Below, one piece after another: positions 15,344-22,316 of a DNA stretch of 64,000 bases (positions are counted from its first letter, which is position 1; each line of letters begins with the position of its first letter). Location of the stretch: positions 2,995,001 through 3,059,000 of the forward strand of contig NZ_CP043051.1 of NCBI RefSeq assembly GCF_008121495.1. The letters run 5' to 3'. The notes under the pieces are model-generated. The model did no database searches and was not told where the DNA came from. It saw only the letters and a list, made by a program, of their open reading frames with translations. This DNA is from Mediterraneibacter gnavus ATCC 29149. Its GTDB lineage: Bacteria > Bacillota > Clostridia > Lachnospirales > Lachnospiraceae. A program made the translations under genes and the position numbers.

Positions 15344-15571
15344 ATGGAAATTCATTTATTTTGGATTGATAATAATTGGAGGAAAACAGGAGGAACGGCA
15401 AATAACTATAATCTTATTATTGATATGGAAAATAAAGTTTATAAGCAGTTTGTCAATCCTTTTTATGGGTATTATAAAGCGGAGGATATAGAAGTTAAAA
15501 GAAAGTCAGATATTGTAGATTACATAAAATACTTAAAAGACAATGGTTTTAAAGAAGAGGAAGATATATAA
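15344..15571 (+). CDS. Hypothetical protein, 75 residues
   Basis: ATG 15344 after GAGGAGAA; an in-frame GTG at 15302 is less likely. Starts MEIHLFWIDNNWRKTGGTAN, with an acidic Lys/Glu-rich end. Beta-strand-rich first half. No family recognised. Confidence 0.65.
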   Translation: MEIHLFWIDNNWRKTGGTANNYNLIIDMENKVYKQFVNPFYGYYKAEDIEVKRKSDIVDYIKYLKDNGFKEEEDI

Positions 15572-15605
15572 AACAGATAAAAATATTTTCAAAAGGATGA
15601 GAAAT

Positions 15606-15833
15606 ATGAAAAAAGTGATTGTATATGAATCTAATAAAAAATCAGTAACATTTAGAGATTTAAAAGATAAAGATTGTTTTTGCAGCAACGGAATTCTCTA
15701 TATGAAAATTAGTGAACAAGATTTAAAAGAGTATGGAATAAATCAAGTAAATGCAATCAGTATTGAAAATGCAGGATTGACATTTTTTCAAGACGATGAA
15801 GAAGTCAATAGAGTACGAAGGAATATTTTGTAG
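15606..15833 (+). CDS. Hypothetical protein, 75 residues
   Basis: ATG 15606 after AAAAGGATG. Starts MKKVIVYESNKKSVTFRDLK with a CFC pair. Soluble. No family recognised. Confidence 0.62.
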   Translation: MKKVIVYESNKKSVTFRDLKDKDCFCSNGILYMKISEQDLKEYGINQVNAISIENAGLTFFQDDEEVNRVRRNIL

Positions 15834-15860
15834 AGTGAAAGCACGATTTTAAGAGGTGAA

Positions 15861-16043
15861 ATGAGTATGAACATAAATACCAGGAAGAAACAAAAAACGG
15901 ACAAAATGTTATTAAGAAATAATGAACGCAAGATGTGTGGATTACCATTACATAGAAAGAAAAGTAAAAAGCGAAGATATTTGACTAGGTGCGAAGCAGA
16001 AGAAACAATAGGCGCTTTTTTAGATTATTGTAACAGGGATTAG
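15861..16043 (+). CDS. Small basic protein, 60 residues
   Basis: ATG 15861 (or 15867) after AAGAGGTGAA. Very basic first 40 residues (RKKSKKRRYLTRCEAEE), possibly nucleic-acid binding. No family recognised. Confidence 0.55.
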   Translation: MSMNINTRKKQKTDKMLLRNNERKMCGLPLHRKKSKKRRYLTRCEAEETIGAFLDYCNRD

Positions 16044-16062
16044 TTATTGGGAGGAAATAAAC

Positions 16063-16296
16063 ATGGAAATTAAAAATTTAGCACAGTTAAAAAGAGTAAT
16101 CAAAGAGGGACGTAAATTTATTATTAGAAAACACTATATCAGATCAGAATGTGAGGGGCAGATTAGAAAGCCGAATGTAGTACAGACAAACGGGTTTTAC
16201 AGTATCGAAGATGAAAAACCAGATAGCAAAATTACATTAGCCAACAATGGGAAAGGAAGTTGGATTAAATATGGTGTTACAACGCATTTTATTTGA
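16063..16296 (+). CDS. Hypothetical protein, 77 residues
   Basis: ATG 16063 after GGGAGGAAATAA. Starts MEIKNLAQLKRVIKEGRKF; basic helix then beta strands ending GSWIKYGVTTHFI. Of a type common in Firmicutes phages and elements; function unknown. Followed by a gene-free region with a large inverted repeat. Confidence 0.7.
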   Translation: MEIKNLAQLKRVIKEGRKFIIRKHYIRSECEGQIRKPNVVQTNGFYSIEDEKPDSKITLANNGKGSWIKYGVTTHFI

Positions 16297-16611
16297 TGCC
16301 ATAATTTGCAGAATTCGGAAAATTAAAATATCCCATTTTTAGCCTTGTTATAACGGTAATAATTTTTTCTATTACTGTTATAACAAGGATTCCAGGGGTT
16401 CGGGGATGGAAGATCCCCGTATTATTTCTGCACTATTTATTTTTCTGAAAATGGCATATTATAATGTGCTGATCAACAATATGGGAAAGCATCCGACTGG
16501 AAATTTGAAAACGGACTTTGCAAACAGTATTTTCGTGAAAATGCTATATGGGAAATTGAATTTATTTAACAGAACGAAAGAATGCTTTCATAAGAGGAAG
16601 GATGGTATATT
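16297..16611. other. Gene-poor stretch with a strong palindrome
   Basis: Holds the 46-bp inverted repeat 16343-16388 and a GC-rich hairpin CGGGGAT-GGAAG-ATCCCCG just after it (about 16402-16421). A frame across 16406-16657 is open, but its peptide has no features and lacks a binding site, so I do not call it. Confidence 0.55.
16343..16388. repeat. 46-bp inverted repeat with 19-bp arms
   Basis: CCTTGTTATAACGGTAATA (16343-16361) and TATTACTGTTATAACAAGG (16370-16388) are complementary with one mismatch around an 8-base T-rich centre. No T-run follows, so it is not a classical terminator. It resembles a recombinase or replication-protein site; a tyrosine recombinase is encoded 3.2 kb away. Confidence 0.8.
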
Positions 16612-16821
16612 ATGGATTTACAGAAAATTGCGAAAATATTATATAATCTGTCTTTAGATATGGATTATGCGGACTCTTTAGAATACAAAGATGAAGAAGT
16701 AAAGTGTATCACAGAAGAACTGGAAATTTTAAAACAAAATGAATGTTTCAGTACGCTGCAAATGTTGGAAATGATCGCATTGAAAAATGAAGATATGGAA
16801 CATTGGAAAGAGGGAAAATAG
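16612..16821 (+). CDS. Hypothetical acidic helical protein, 69 residues
   Basis: ATG 16612 after GAGGAAGGATGG. Almost fully helical and acidic (KDEEVKCITEELEILKQNE). No family recognised. Stop overlaps the region of the next binding site. Confidence 0.68.
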   Translation: MDLQKIAKILYNLSLDMDYADSLEYKDEEVKCITEELEILKQNECFSTLQMLEMIALKNEDMEHWKEGK

Positions 16822-16822
16822 T

Positions 16823-17182
16823 ATGTCATTAAGAGAATATCTAAAAGAACTGAAAATTGATCAAATTAAAGATGATACAGAATTTTGTGACAAGGAATAC
16901 AATGCGATAATGGACTATTGCACAGAACGGAAATTCTTGATCACAGATGATGATTTAGCATGTATTGTTGATCGTGGTATGAATGATAGTTATGAGTATA
17001 GACGCGCACAATATATTAAGGATTTATGGTTAGATTTTGGCAATGTTCCGATGAACCCTAATACAGAATGTATTGAGGAAGAGTGGAATGGATTCGCAGC
17101 AGGATGGCATAGAACGTCAATCTGTGATTGGTTTGAGGAAAGTTATGGTGTAAGTGTTGTAAAAGATTTGATGGGATTGTAG
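16823..17182 (+). CDS. Hypothetical protein, 119 residues
   Basis: ATG 16823 after GAGGGAAAA, 1 base after the previous stop. Starts MSLREYLKELKIDQIKDDTE. Acidic, Trp- and Tyr-containing C-terminal half (EEWNGFAAGWHRTSICDWFE). No family recognised. Coupled to the genes on both sides. Confidence 0.68.
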   Translation: MSLREYLKELKIDQIKDDTEFCDKEYNAIMDYCTERKFLITDDDLACIVDRGMNDSYEYRRAQYIKDLWLDFGNVPMNPNTECIEEEWNGFAAGWHRTSICDWFEESYGVSVVKDLMGL

Positions 17183-17188
17183 GAGAAA

Positions 17189-17476
17189 ATGATTATGGCA
17201 AAATATATTGTAGATTATTATGAAACATATGGCAAAACATATGAAGTAGAAGCAAATAGTAAAGAAGAAGCGGAAGAAATTGTAAAAGATGATATTATGA
17301 AAGGACGTAGGGAGTTACCATATAATTGTACGGATTCATGGTGTGAAGTAGAAGAAATAAATGAGTCATACTTGATTGATGGAGTGGCTACATGTTGTGG
17401 ATATGATTTTGGAATTGATATGTATAAAGTAAAATTTTGTCCGATATGCGGAAAGAAATTGATTATAGAAGAATAA
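17189..17476 (+). CDS. Protein with C-terminal zinc ribbon, 95 residues
   Basis: Start ATG 17189 or 17195 after AGGAGAAA. The N-terminal half (YIVDYYETYGKTYEVEANS then KEEAEEIV) resembles the DpnD/PcfM-like small domain; the C-terminus has TCCGYD and CPICGKKL, a likely two-pair zinc site. Role unknown. Confidence 0.68.
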   Translation: MIMAKYIVDYYETYGKTYEVEANSKEEAEEIVKDDIMKGRRELPYNCTDSWCEVEEINESYLIDGVATCCGYDFGIDMYKVKFCPICGKKLIIEE

Positions 17477-17511
17477 AATCGGAATTTCAAGATAAGAAAG
17501 GAGAATAAAAA

Positions 17512-17802
17512 ATGGATATACAAAATATTTCTAAAAAGGATAGAGAAGTAACAATAAGTTTATCAGCAGATGAATTAGTAAAAATCTGTAATACTTTCTA
17601 CCAAACGGAAGGAAGGAAAGATGACTTGTATCACAAACTTTATAGCGAACTTATGATTGCAAGAGATTTATGCCAATATGGTCATATTGATAATTTCTGT
17701 CTAAGTAGAATTGTCAAAAATAGGAATAGTTGTATGGATAAAATAAAGGGTGGAGTATTACCACAAAAACAAGCAGAAATATTCAATACATACATAGTGT
17801 GA
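17512..17802 (+). CDS. Hypothetical protein, 96 residues
   Basis: ATG 17512 after AAAGGAGAA. Helical, starts MDIQNISKKDREVTISLSAD; the run ISLSADELVKICNTFY resembles phage proteins of unknown role. Soluble. Confidence 0.66.
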   Translation: MDIQNISKKDREVTISLSADELVKICNTFYQTEGRKDDLYHKLYSELMIARDLCQYGHIDNFCLSRIVKNRNSCMDKIKGGVLPQKQAEIFNTYIV

Positions 17803-17808
17803 AATGAT

Positions 17809-17916
17809 ATGCCGATGGCTTTTGGAAATTCAGATTGGAATATGATTTATTCTATGATTGTTGGAAATACAAATAGTGACAAAATTAAAGAGTGGAGAAA
17901 CAGATCTTATGAGTAA
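17809..17916 (+). CDS. Possible 35-residue protein
   Basis: ATG 17809; no strong binding site (TGTGAAATGAT). Reads MPMAFGNSDWNMIYSMIVGN and looks more natural than random frames. Overlaps the next start by 8 bases. Low certainty. Confidence 0.35.
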   Translation: MPMAFGNSDWNMIYSMIVGNTNSDKIKEWRNRSYE

Positions 17917-18139
17917 AGAAGAATTTTTAAATTACATAATTGATTTTGCAATGGACACAGAATGGGGAGATTTAAAAAGAAGAGAACAGTTGAGAGCGTT
18001 GTTTACTTCATGGTGTTTTATTTTTGGAATAGATGCAGATACAAAGGAATGCGATGACGTTTTAGGTGCGATTTGTTTCAGAGCAGCTTTTGAAATGATA
18101 GAAGAGTTTGAAAACTATATGGTTGAGTTGATTGTGTAA
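17909..18139 (+). CDS. Hypothetical acidic protein, 76 residues
   Basis: ATG 17909 after GGAGAAAC. Starts MSKEEFLNYIIDFAMDTEWG; helical, acidic, with a hydrophobic core segment (WCFIFGIDADT). No family recognised. Confidence 0.65.
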   Translation: MSKEEFLNYIIDFAMDTEWGDLKRREQLRALFTSWCFIFGIDADTKECDDVLGAICFRAAFEMIEEFENYMVELIV

Positions 18140-18155
18140 AGGAGAATATGTGAAT

Positions 18156-18350
18156 ATGATTGGAAAACAAATTAAACTTTATGATATTTACAATTTACCA
18201 CATGGAACACAAGTAACCATTGCTATAAATAAAAATGCATTCATGCCGGCGGTGTCATTCGGAGATAAATTTGGATTACGAAGCGGAGAATTTAAGACGG
18301 CAAAAGATATCGAAGATAATGGATGGGAAACATTCTTAGGTTGGAGTTGA
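18156..18350 (+). CDS. Hypothetical protein, 64 residues
   Basis: ATG 18156, 11 bases after AAAGGAG; the in-frame GTG 18150 is an alternative. Starts MIGKQIKLYDIYNLPHGTQV; compact beta-type. No family recognised. Confidence 0.6.
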   Translation: MIGKQIKLYDIYNLPHGTQVTIAINKNAFMPAVSFGDKFGLRSGEFKTAKDIEDNGWETFLGWS

Positions 18351-18368
18351 AACTCGTATTTTAAAGAA

Positions 18369-18767
18369 ATGATGGTAGATATTATGTATAGATTTGAATG
18401 GAATTTTGAAGGAATTAATGACGGAAAAAGTTTTGAACAGTTTGTTGAGGATATGAAAAATGAAGAAACTGGTGTGAATTATGAACAAGCAGCTAGATTA
18501 TTCTATGATGATGAAAATGGAAACTGTGTAATGATTGAGTTGCAAGTGCCTACAAAAGAAATGATTGACTTAACAGAGGAAGAAGAAAGACCTTGGTTAG
18601 AAGGATATGATGTAAAACATTTAGAAGATTATGATGCATCAAAGGAAATTTACACAGGTATTGGAAACGGAACTGTTATTACTTTTGACAACGCAGAAGA
18701 ATTGATGTTGGCATTACAAAGACATTGCAAAAGAATTAGGGAGAACAAGAAGTGGAGTTGCACATAA
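18369..18767 (+). CDS. Hypothetical acidic protein, 132 residues
   Basis: Start at ATG 18369 or more likely 18384 (MYRFEWNFEGIND). Strongly acidic, no Cys pairs or membrane segment; the basic end (HCKRIRENKKW) contrasts with the rest. An acidic surface of this sort is seen in DNA-mimic inhibitors, but nothing specific supports that here. Confidence 0.65.
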   Translation: MMVDIMYRFEWNFEGINDGKSFEQFVEDMKNEETGVNYEQAARLFYDDENGNCVMIELQVPTKEMIDLTEEEERPWLEGYDVKHLEDYDASKEIYTGIGNGTVITFDNAEELMLALQRHCKRIRENKKWSCT

Positions 18768-18807
18768 GTGTGTGAGTATATATAATGGAGAGTGAAGGAG
18801 GGATAAA

Positions 18808-18885
18808 ATGGGAACGTTAATTGGAGGAATATTTTTATTGATGCTATGTGCGTTTTTGGAAAATCTCAGCGATAGTTTAAAGTAA
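18808..18885 (+). CDS. 25-residue membrane peptide
   Basis: ATG 18808 after GAAGGAGGGATAAA, a strong site. MGTLIGGIFLLMLCAFLENL is one membrane segment. It resembles the start of the next gene's product, so the two may be related. Confidence 0.5.
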   Translation: MGTLIGGIFLLMLCAFLENLSDSLK

Positions 18886-18908
18886 AAAAATATTTGGAGG
18901 ATGATATT

Positions 18909-19046
18909 ATGGGTGGGATTATTTTTGGAACAGTTGTTATGATTGTAGGAGCGTTGTTTGCATTTGCAGAAAATCAAAAAACAAAAAATATGTCAGAAGA
19001 TGAACGCTGGGAGTATGAGTGGAGAAAGATCAATAAAAGAAAGTAA
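18909..19046 (+). CDS. 45-residue membrane peptide
   Basis: ATG 18909 after GGAGGATGA. Hydrophobic start MGGIIFGTVVMIVGALFAFA then a charged tail (SEDERWEYEWRKINKRK). Single-pass, C-terminus probably cytoplasmic. Followed by a terminator. Confidence 0.62.
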   Translation: MGGIIFGTVVMIVGALFAFAENQKTKNMSEDERWEYEWRKINKRK

Positions 19047-19060
19047 TTATGTATAGTTAT

Positions 19061-19088
19061 AAGTCATCAGTTAATTCTGGTGACTTTT
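19061..19088 (+). terminator. Rho-independent terminator
   Basis: AAGTCATCAG pairs with CTGGTGACTT (one G-U pair), followed by TT. Confidence 0.75.
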
Positions 19089-19121
19089 ATAGTATATATA
19101 AGAAAAGAATATCAATTAGAG

Positions 19122-19149
19122 CAATCAGGAATATCTGATTGTTTTTTTT
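19122..19149 (+). terminator. Rho-independent terminator
   Basis: CAATCAG, GAATAT, CTGATTG, then eight T. Second terminator in tandem, 60 bases after the first. Confidence 0.8.
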
Positions 19150-19171
19150 ATTGCAAAACAGGAGGAATATT

Positions 19172-19348
19172 ATGGGAAAGAAAAGAGATAACATGGAATA
19201 TTTGTTCAAAGAACAAAGTAAAAGTGTAAAAAGGGGAATAAAGAATATGGAGAACTCCATGTATAACAGTTACAACATTTGCAACGTTGATTTTGAATTC
19301 GCTACAGAAATGAAAGCCGAAGGTTTATTACATGGAACACGATTTTAA
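19172..19348 (+). CDS. Hypothetical basic protein, 58 residues
   Basis: ATG 19172 after CAGGAGGAA. Starts MGKKRDNMEYLFKEQSKSVK. It sits between a double terminator and the recombinase gene, so it may begin a new transcription unit. No family recognised. Confidence 0.6.
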   Translation: MGKKRDNMEYLFKEQSKSVKRGIKNMENSMYNSYNICNVDFEFATEMKAEGLLHGTRF

Positions 19349-19366
19349 AGAAAGAAGGTATTAAAT

Positions 19367-19612
19367 GTGAAGGAGATTAAAAGAGAAGATATTCTATTAG
19401 GAGAATATGAAAAATTGTATTGTCGAAATGTATATGAATACCTTACTCGGAATAATAAGCCACAAGAACAGAAATATTATAGAACAGATGATGGAGAATT
19501 GTGGGAGATTAGTTATTTTCATGGAAAAGAATCAAAAGAATTTGCAGAACGATTGTCTGCATTAGAATATTTACAAAAGAAAATAGATATTGCAGAAGCG
19601 TTGGGATTTTAG
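19367..19612 (+). CDS. Hypothetical protein, 81 residues
   Basis: GTG 19367 after AAGAAAGG. Starts MKEIKREDILLGEYEKLYCR, helical C-terminus (ERLSALEYLQKKIDIAEAL). It ends 11 bases before the recombinase gene and is probably cotranscribed with it. Confidence 0.62.
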   Translation: MKEIKREDILLGEYEKLYCRNVYEYLTRNNKPQEQKYYRTDDGELWEISYFHGKESKEFAERLSALEYLQKKIDIAEALGF

Positions 19613-19623
19613 GAGGATATTAT

Positions 19624-20619
19624 ATGTGTTATAAAATTGAAAAACAAAGAAAAATAGAACAAAAACTTGCAAAAGAATTAAAAGATATTCCTGATTTTAT
19701 ATCAGATTTTTTTGATAGATATAAATCAGCAGCTACAAAGAGAGTTAATTGGATATATATTAGAGATATGCTTAATTGGATGATCAATAATAAATATATA
19801 AATAAACAAAGCATAGCAGAAATCAATGAAACAGATATACAGATTATTACTAGTAATAATCTTATTAAATATCTTAACGAATTAAAAAATGGAATTTTAG
19901 GAAGAACAAATTCACTGGATTCTATCAATACAAAGAAGAATGTATTCAGTGCTTTTTGGAATTATTTACGACAAAATAAATATGTCGATGATAATGTGAT
20001 TTCACATATACCTGGCAATCTATATAAATCTGAAAAAAGATATAAAGAAGTAGAAATCCCTACAGATGAGCAAGTGGAAAAATTCTTAGTAAATATCACA
20101 GATGGAAATAAAAATGAATTTAATATTATTAGAAATATTGCCATCGTTCAACTTATAAAGGGAAGTGGTATTCGTTCAGAAGAACTAATAAATATGGATA
20201 TTTCCGATTTACATCTACACGAAGAAAAAAGACCGTATATGATGATTCTTGGAAAGGGAAATATACAAGAATATGACAAAGTTTATATGTCTGAACAGGC
20301 TAGAATGAATATTGAGGAGTATTTGAAAATTAGAACTTTTTTCGTAACAGAGAGAGAAATTAAAGATAACGCATTGTTTTTATCAAATGAAAATAACAGA
20401 TTAAGTAAAGGCGCAATTACAGGATTTTTTAATTTATATTCGGAAGGCGAAATTTACCCACATATGTTAAGACATTGGGTTGGAAGTAAATTGTATGAAG
20501 AAACAAAAGATATTGTTCTTGTTCAAAGACAATTAAGGCACAAGAATTTGGAAACAGCAGCAAGATATTATGTACACATGGATGAATCTACTATAGCAGA
20601 TGCTGTACTTGATTTGTAA
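19624..20619 (+). CDS. Tyrosine recombinase (phage integrase/XerC-D-like)
   Basis: Cuts and rejoins DNA at specific sites. 331 residues from ATG 19624 after AGGAGGATA. SAM-like core-binding N-terminal domain (about 22-130), then the catalytic domain with R184 (GSGIRSEEL), K211 (GKGN), H280 and R283 (HMLRHWVG), H306 (LRHKNLE) and the nucleophile at Y316 (RYYVHM). All five active-site positions are present. No arm-binding N-terminal zinc-like domain is obvious, so it is closer to Xer-type. It lies 22 kb from the right end of the element, unlike a normal integrase, so it may resolve dimers or act on an internal site. Confidence 0.88.
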   Translation: MCYKIEKQRKIEQKLAKELKDIPDFISDFFDRYKSAATKRVNWIYIRDMLNWMINNKYINKQSIAEINETDIQIITSNNLIKYLNELKNGILGRTNSLDSINTKKNVFSAFWNYLRQNKYVDDNVISHIPGNLYKSEKRYKEVEIPTDEQVEKFLVNITDGNKNEFNIIRNIAIVQLIKGSGIRSEELINMDISDLHLHEEKRPYMMILGKGNIQEYDKVYMSEQARMNIEEYLKIRTFFVTEREIKDNALFLSNENNRLSKGAITGFFNLYSEGEIYPHMLRHWVGSKLYEETKDIVLVQRQLRHKNLETAARYYVHMDESTIADAVLDL

Positions 20620-20973
20620 TATGTGTTAAAATAATATGTAATGGAGGTACGATATTGAGAGGAAATATATTGGTAGAGACGGAAGTATGGGGTTTCGCAC
20701 AGGACAAACATATGAGATAAGCACAGAACTTACGAAAATCTACAGAGATAAGAAAAAGGTTGATGTAATTATGTTGAGAAGCGGGAAGTTGTTTTGTCCG
20801 TATGATTCCGTAGAGAGTATTTTGGAAAATTGGAAAATTGGAGAAACCATGATGGAAAACTTTATGAATGAGCCGGTTGAATTAATGAGGCTCGCAATCC
20901 CATTAGCTTTAGCTGATGGGTAAAGAGCCTTTATAAAAAGAGAATAATACAAATGAAAGGTGGTGATAGGTAA

Positions 20974-22083
20974 ATGTTAAAAGCGTATAAATACAGATTG
21001 TATCCTAATAAAGAACAGGAAGAACAAATACAAAAAACATTTGGTTGTTGTCGTTTTGTATATAACCAAACTCTTTCTTATAGAAAAGATAAATATGAAA
21101 CTGAAAAAGAAAGCATGAATAAAACATCTTGTAATAATTATGTTAATCAAATTCTTAAGAAAAAATATGAATGGCTAAAAGAAGTAGATAAGTTTGCACT
21201 AACAAATGCGATATATAACATGGATTTTGCATATCAGAAATTTTACAAGGAACATGCTGGATATCCGAAGTTTAAGAGCAAGAAAAATCATAAGAAATCA
21301 TATACAACCAATATTACAGGAAAGAATATAGAAGTTTCTTTTGATAATAACAAAATTAAACTTCCAAAATTGAAATGGATAAAAGCAAAAATACATCGTA
21401 ATTTTGAAGGAAGAATTAAATCTGCTACGATTTCACAAGTTCCAAGTGGAAAATATTTTGTATCTATTCTTGTGGAAACAGGACATACTCCATTGGAATC
21501 TACTGGATGTATGATTGGTATTGATTTAGGAATTAAAGATTTACTTATCACTTCTGATGGAGAAAAATTTGATAATATTCGTACTACTAAAAAATATGAA
21601 AATAGATTAGCAAAAGAACAGAGAAAATTATCCCATAAAATAAAAGGAAGTAAGAATTGGAATAAGCAAAGAATTAAAGTAGCAAGAATCCACGAGAAAA
21701 TTCATAATACCAGAATTGACAACTTACATAAAGTCTCTCATAAACTAATTAGCGAAAACCAAGTAATAGTAACTGAGGATTTGGCAGTAAGTAATATGGT
21801 TAAGAATCATCATCTTTCGAAAGCAATTCAAGATTGTGGGTGGTACGAATTAACACGACAATTACAGTATAAATCTGATTGGAATAATCGGCAGTATATT
21901 AAAATTGGAAGATTTACAAAGTCAAGCCAGCCTTGTAATGTATGCGGATATATTAATATAAATACAAAAGATTTATCTGTTAGAGAATGGACATGTCCAG
22001 AATGTGGGACAATTCATGACAGAGATATTAATGCTGCAATTAATATTCTTAATGAAGGTTTGAGATTGCTAAGTGTAGCTTAG
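20974..22083 (+). CDS. tnpB: TnpB, RNA-guided nuclease of the IS605 family
   Basis: 369 residues from ATG 20974 after GGTGGTGATAGG. Ancestor-type relative of Cas12: cuts DNA next to its target motif using an RNA made from the element's right end, thereby keeping the element after excision. N-terminal helical/OTU-like region, then split RuvC with D184 (GIDLGIKDLL), E268 (VTEDLAVSNM) and D351 (HDRDINAA), and the zinc finger C321, C324, C341, C344 between the last two. All catalytic residues are present and the frame is intact, so it should be active. The right end and the adjacent ~20 bases would supply the guide. Confidence 0.95.
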   Translation: MLKAYKYRLYPNKEQEEQIQKTFGCCRFVYNQTLSYRKDKYETEKESMNKTSCNNYVNQILKKKYEWLKEVDKFALTNAIYNMDFAYQKFYKEHAGYPKFKSKKNHKKSYTTNITGKNIEVSFDNNKIKLPKLKWIKAKIHRNFEGRIKSATISQVPSGKYFVSILVETGHTPLESTGCMIGIDLGIKDLLITSDGEKFDNIRTTKKYENRLAKEQRKLSHKIKGSKNWNKQRIKVARIHEKIHNTRIDNLHKVSHKLISENQVIVTEDLAVSNMVKNHHLSKAIQDCGWYELTRQLQYKSDWNNRQYIKIGRFTKSSQPCNVCGYININTKDLSVREWTCPECGTIHDRDINAAINILNEGLRLLSVA

Positions 22084-22192
22084 ATATATTTTAGTACGGA
22101 AGGAACTGCCGGAATTTATGCCTGTGGAGATAGTAGGTTACGAAGTCGTAGAAGCAGGAAGCCCACCGAGCTTTAGCTCGTGGGTAGTTCAC
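22084..22192 (+). ncRNA. Predicted omega-RNA scaffold (3' part) of TnpB
   Basis: In this family the RNA overlaps the tnpB end and the right end of the IS; the guide is the sequence just after the right end. Here the scaffold would finish with the GAGC-TTTA-GCTC hairpin and TAGTTCAC at 22192; the guide would begin CAGAACTGGACAGAG at 22193. The 5' boundary is unknown. Confidence 0.55.
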
Positions 22193-22316
22193 CAGAACTG
22201 GACAGAGAATGACATTATAGAAGAATATGAAAAATACAAAGACAAGAAAAAAGTTGCAAAAATATATGGAATTACTACGCAGCAGGTAACGGAAATTTTG
22301 AAAAGGAATGTATAAT

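Larger units (their letters stand above)
20888..22192 (+). mobile_element. IS1341-type (IS200/IS605 family, tnpB-only) insertion
   Basis: Left end hairpin CCCATTAGC-TTTA-GCTGATGGG inside an outer GGCTC/GAGCC stem (20890-20928); right end hairpin with GAGC-TTTA-GCTCGTGGG ending TAGTTCAC at 22192. There are no target duplications, as expected. Only tnpB is present, so movement would need TnpA from elsewhere. TTGAA lies 6 bases before the conserved left-end sequence, as it does at the solitary copy 5776. The exact left boundary could be just after TTGAA (20882). Confidence 0.85.
20654..22315 (+). pseudogene. Host gene of the element interrupted by the TnpB insertion
   Basis: Left part: 20654-20881; right part: 22193-22315. 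The left part reads RKYIGRDGSMGFRTGQTYEI and continues CPYDSVESILENWKIG, a recognisable phage-type small protein start; its best start is ATT 20654, 6 bases after GGAGG, as the only ATG is 33 bases further in. The right part reads NWTENDIIEEYEKYKDKKKV and continues with a helix-turn-helix-like KIYGITTQQVTEILK. Removing the IS from 20882 to 22192 joins the two in frame (NEPVE then QNWTEND). The interruption is therefore recent or the element excises precisely. Confidence 0.65.

Noticed and set aside
16406..16657. 83-codon plus-strand frame
   Set aside because: No binding site and it runs into a better gene start at 16612; the peptide has no features.
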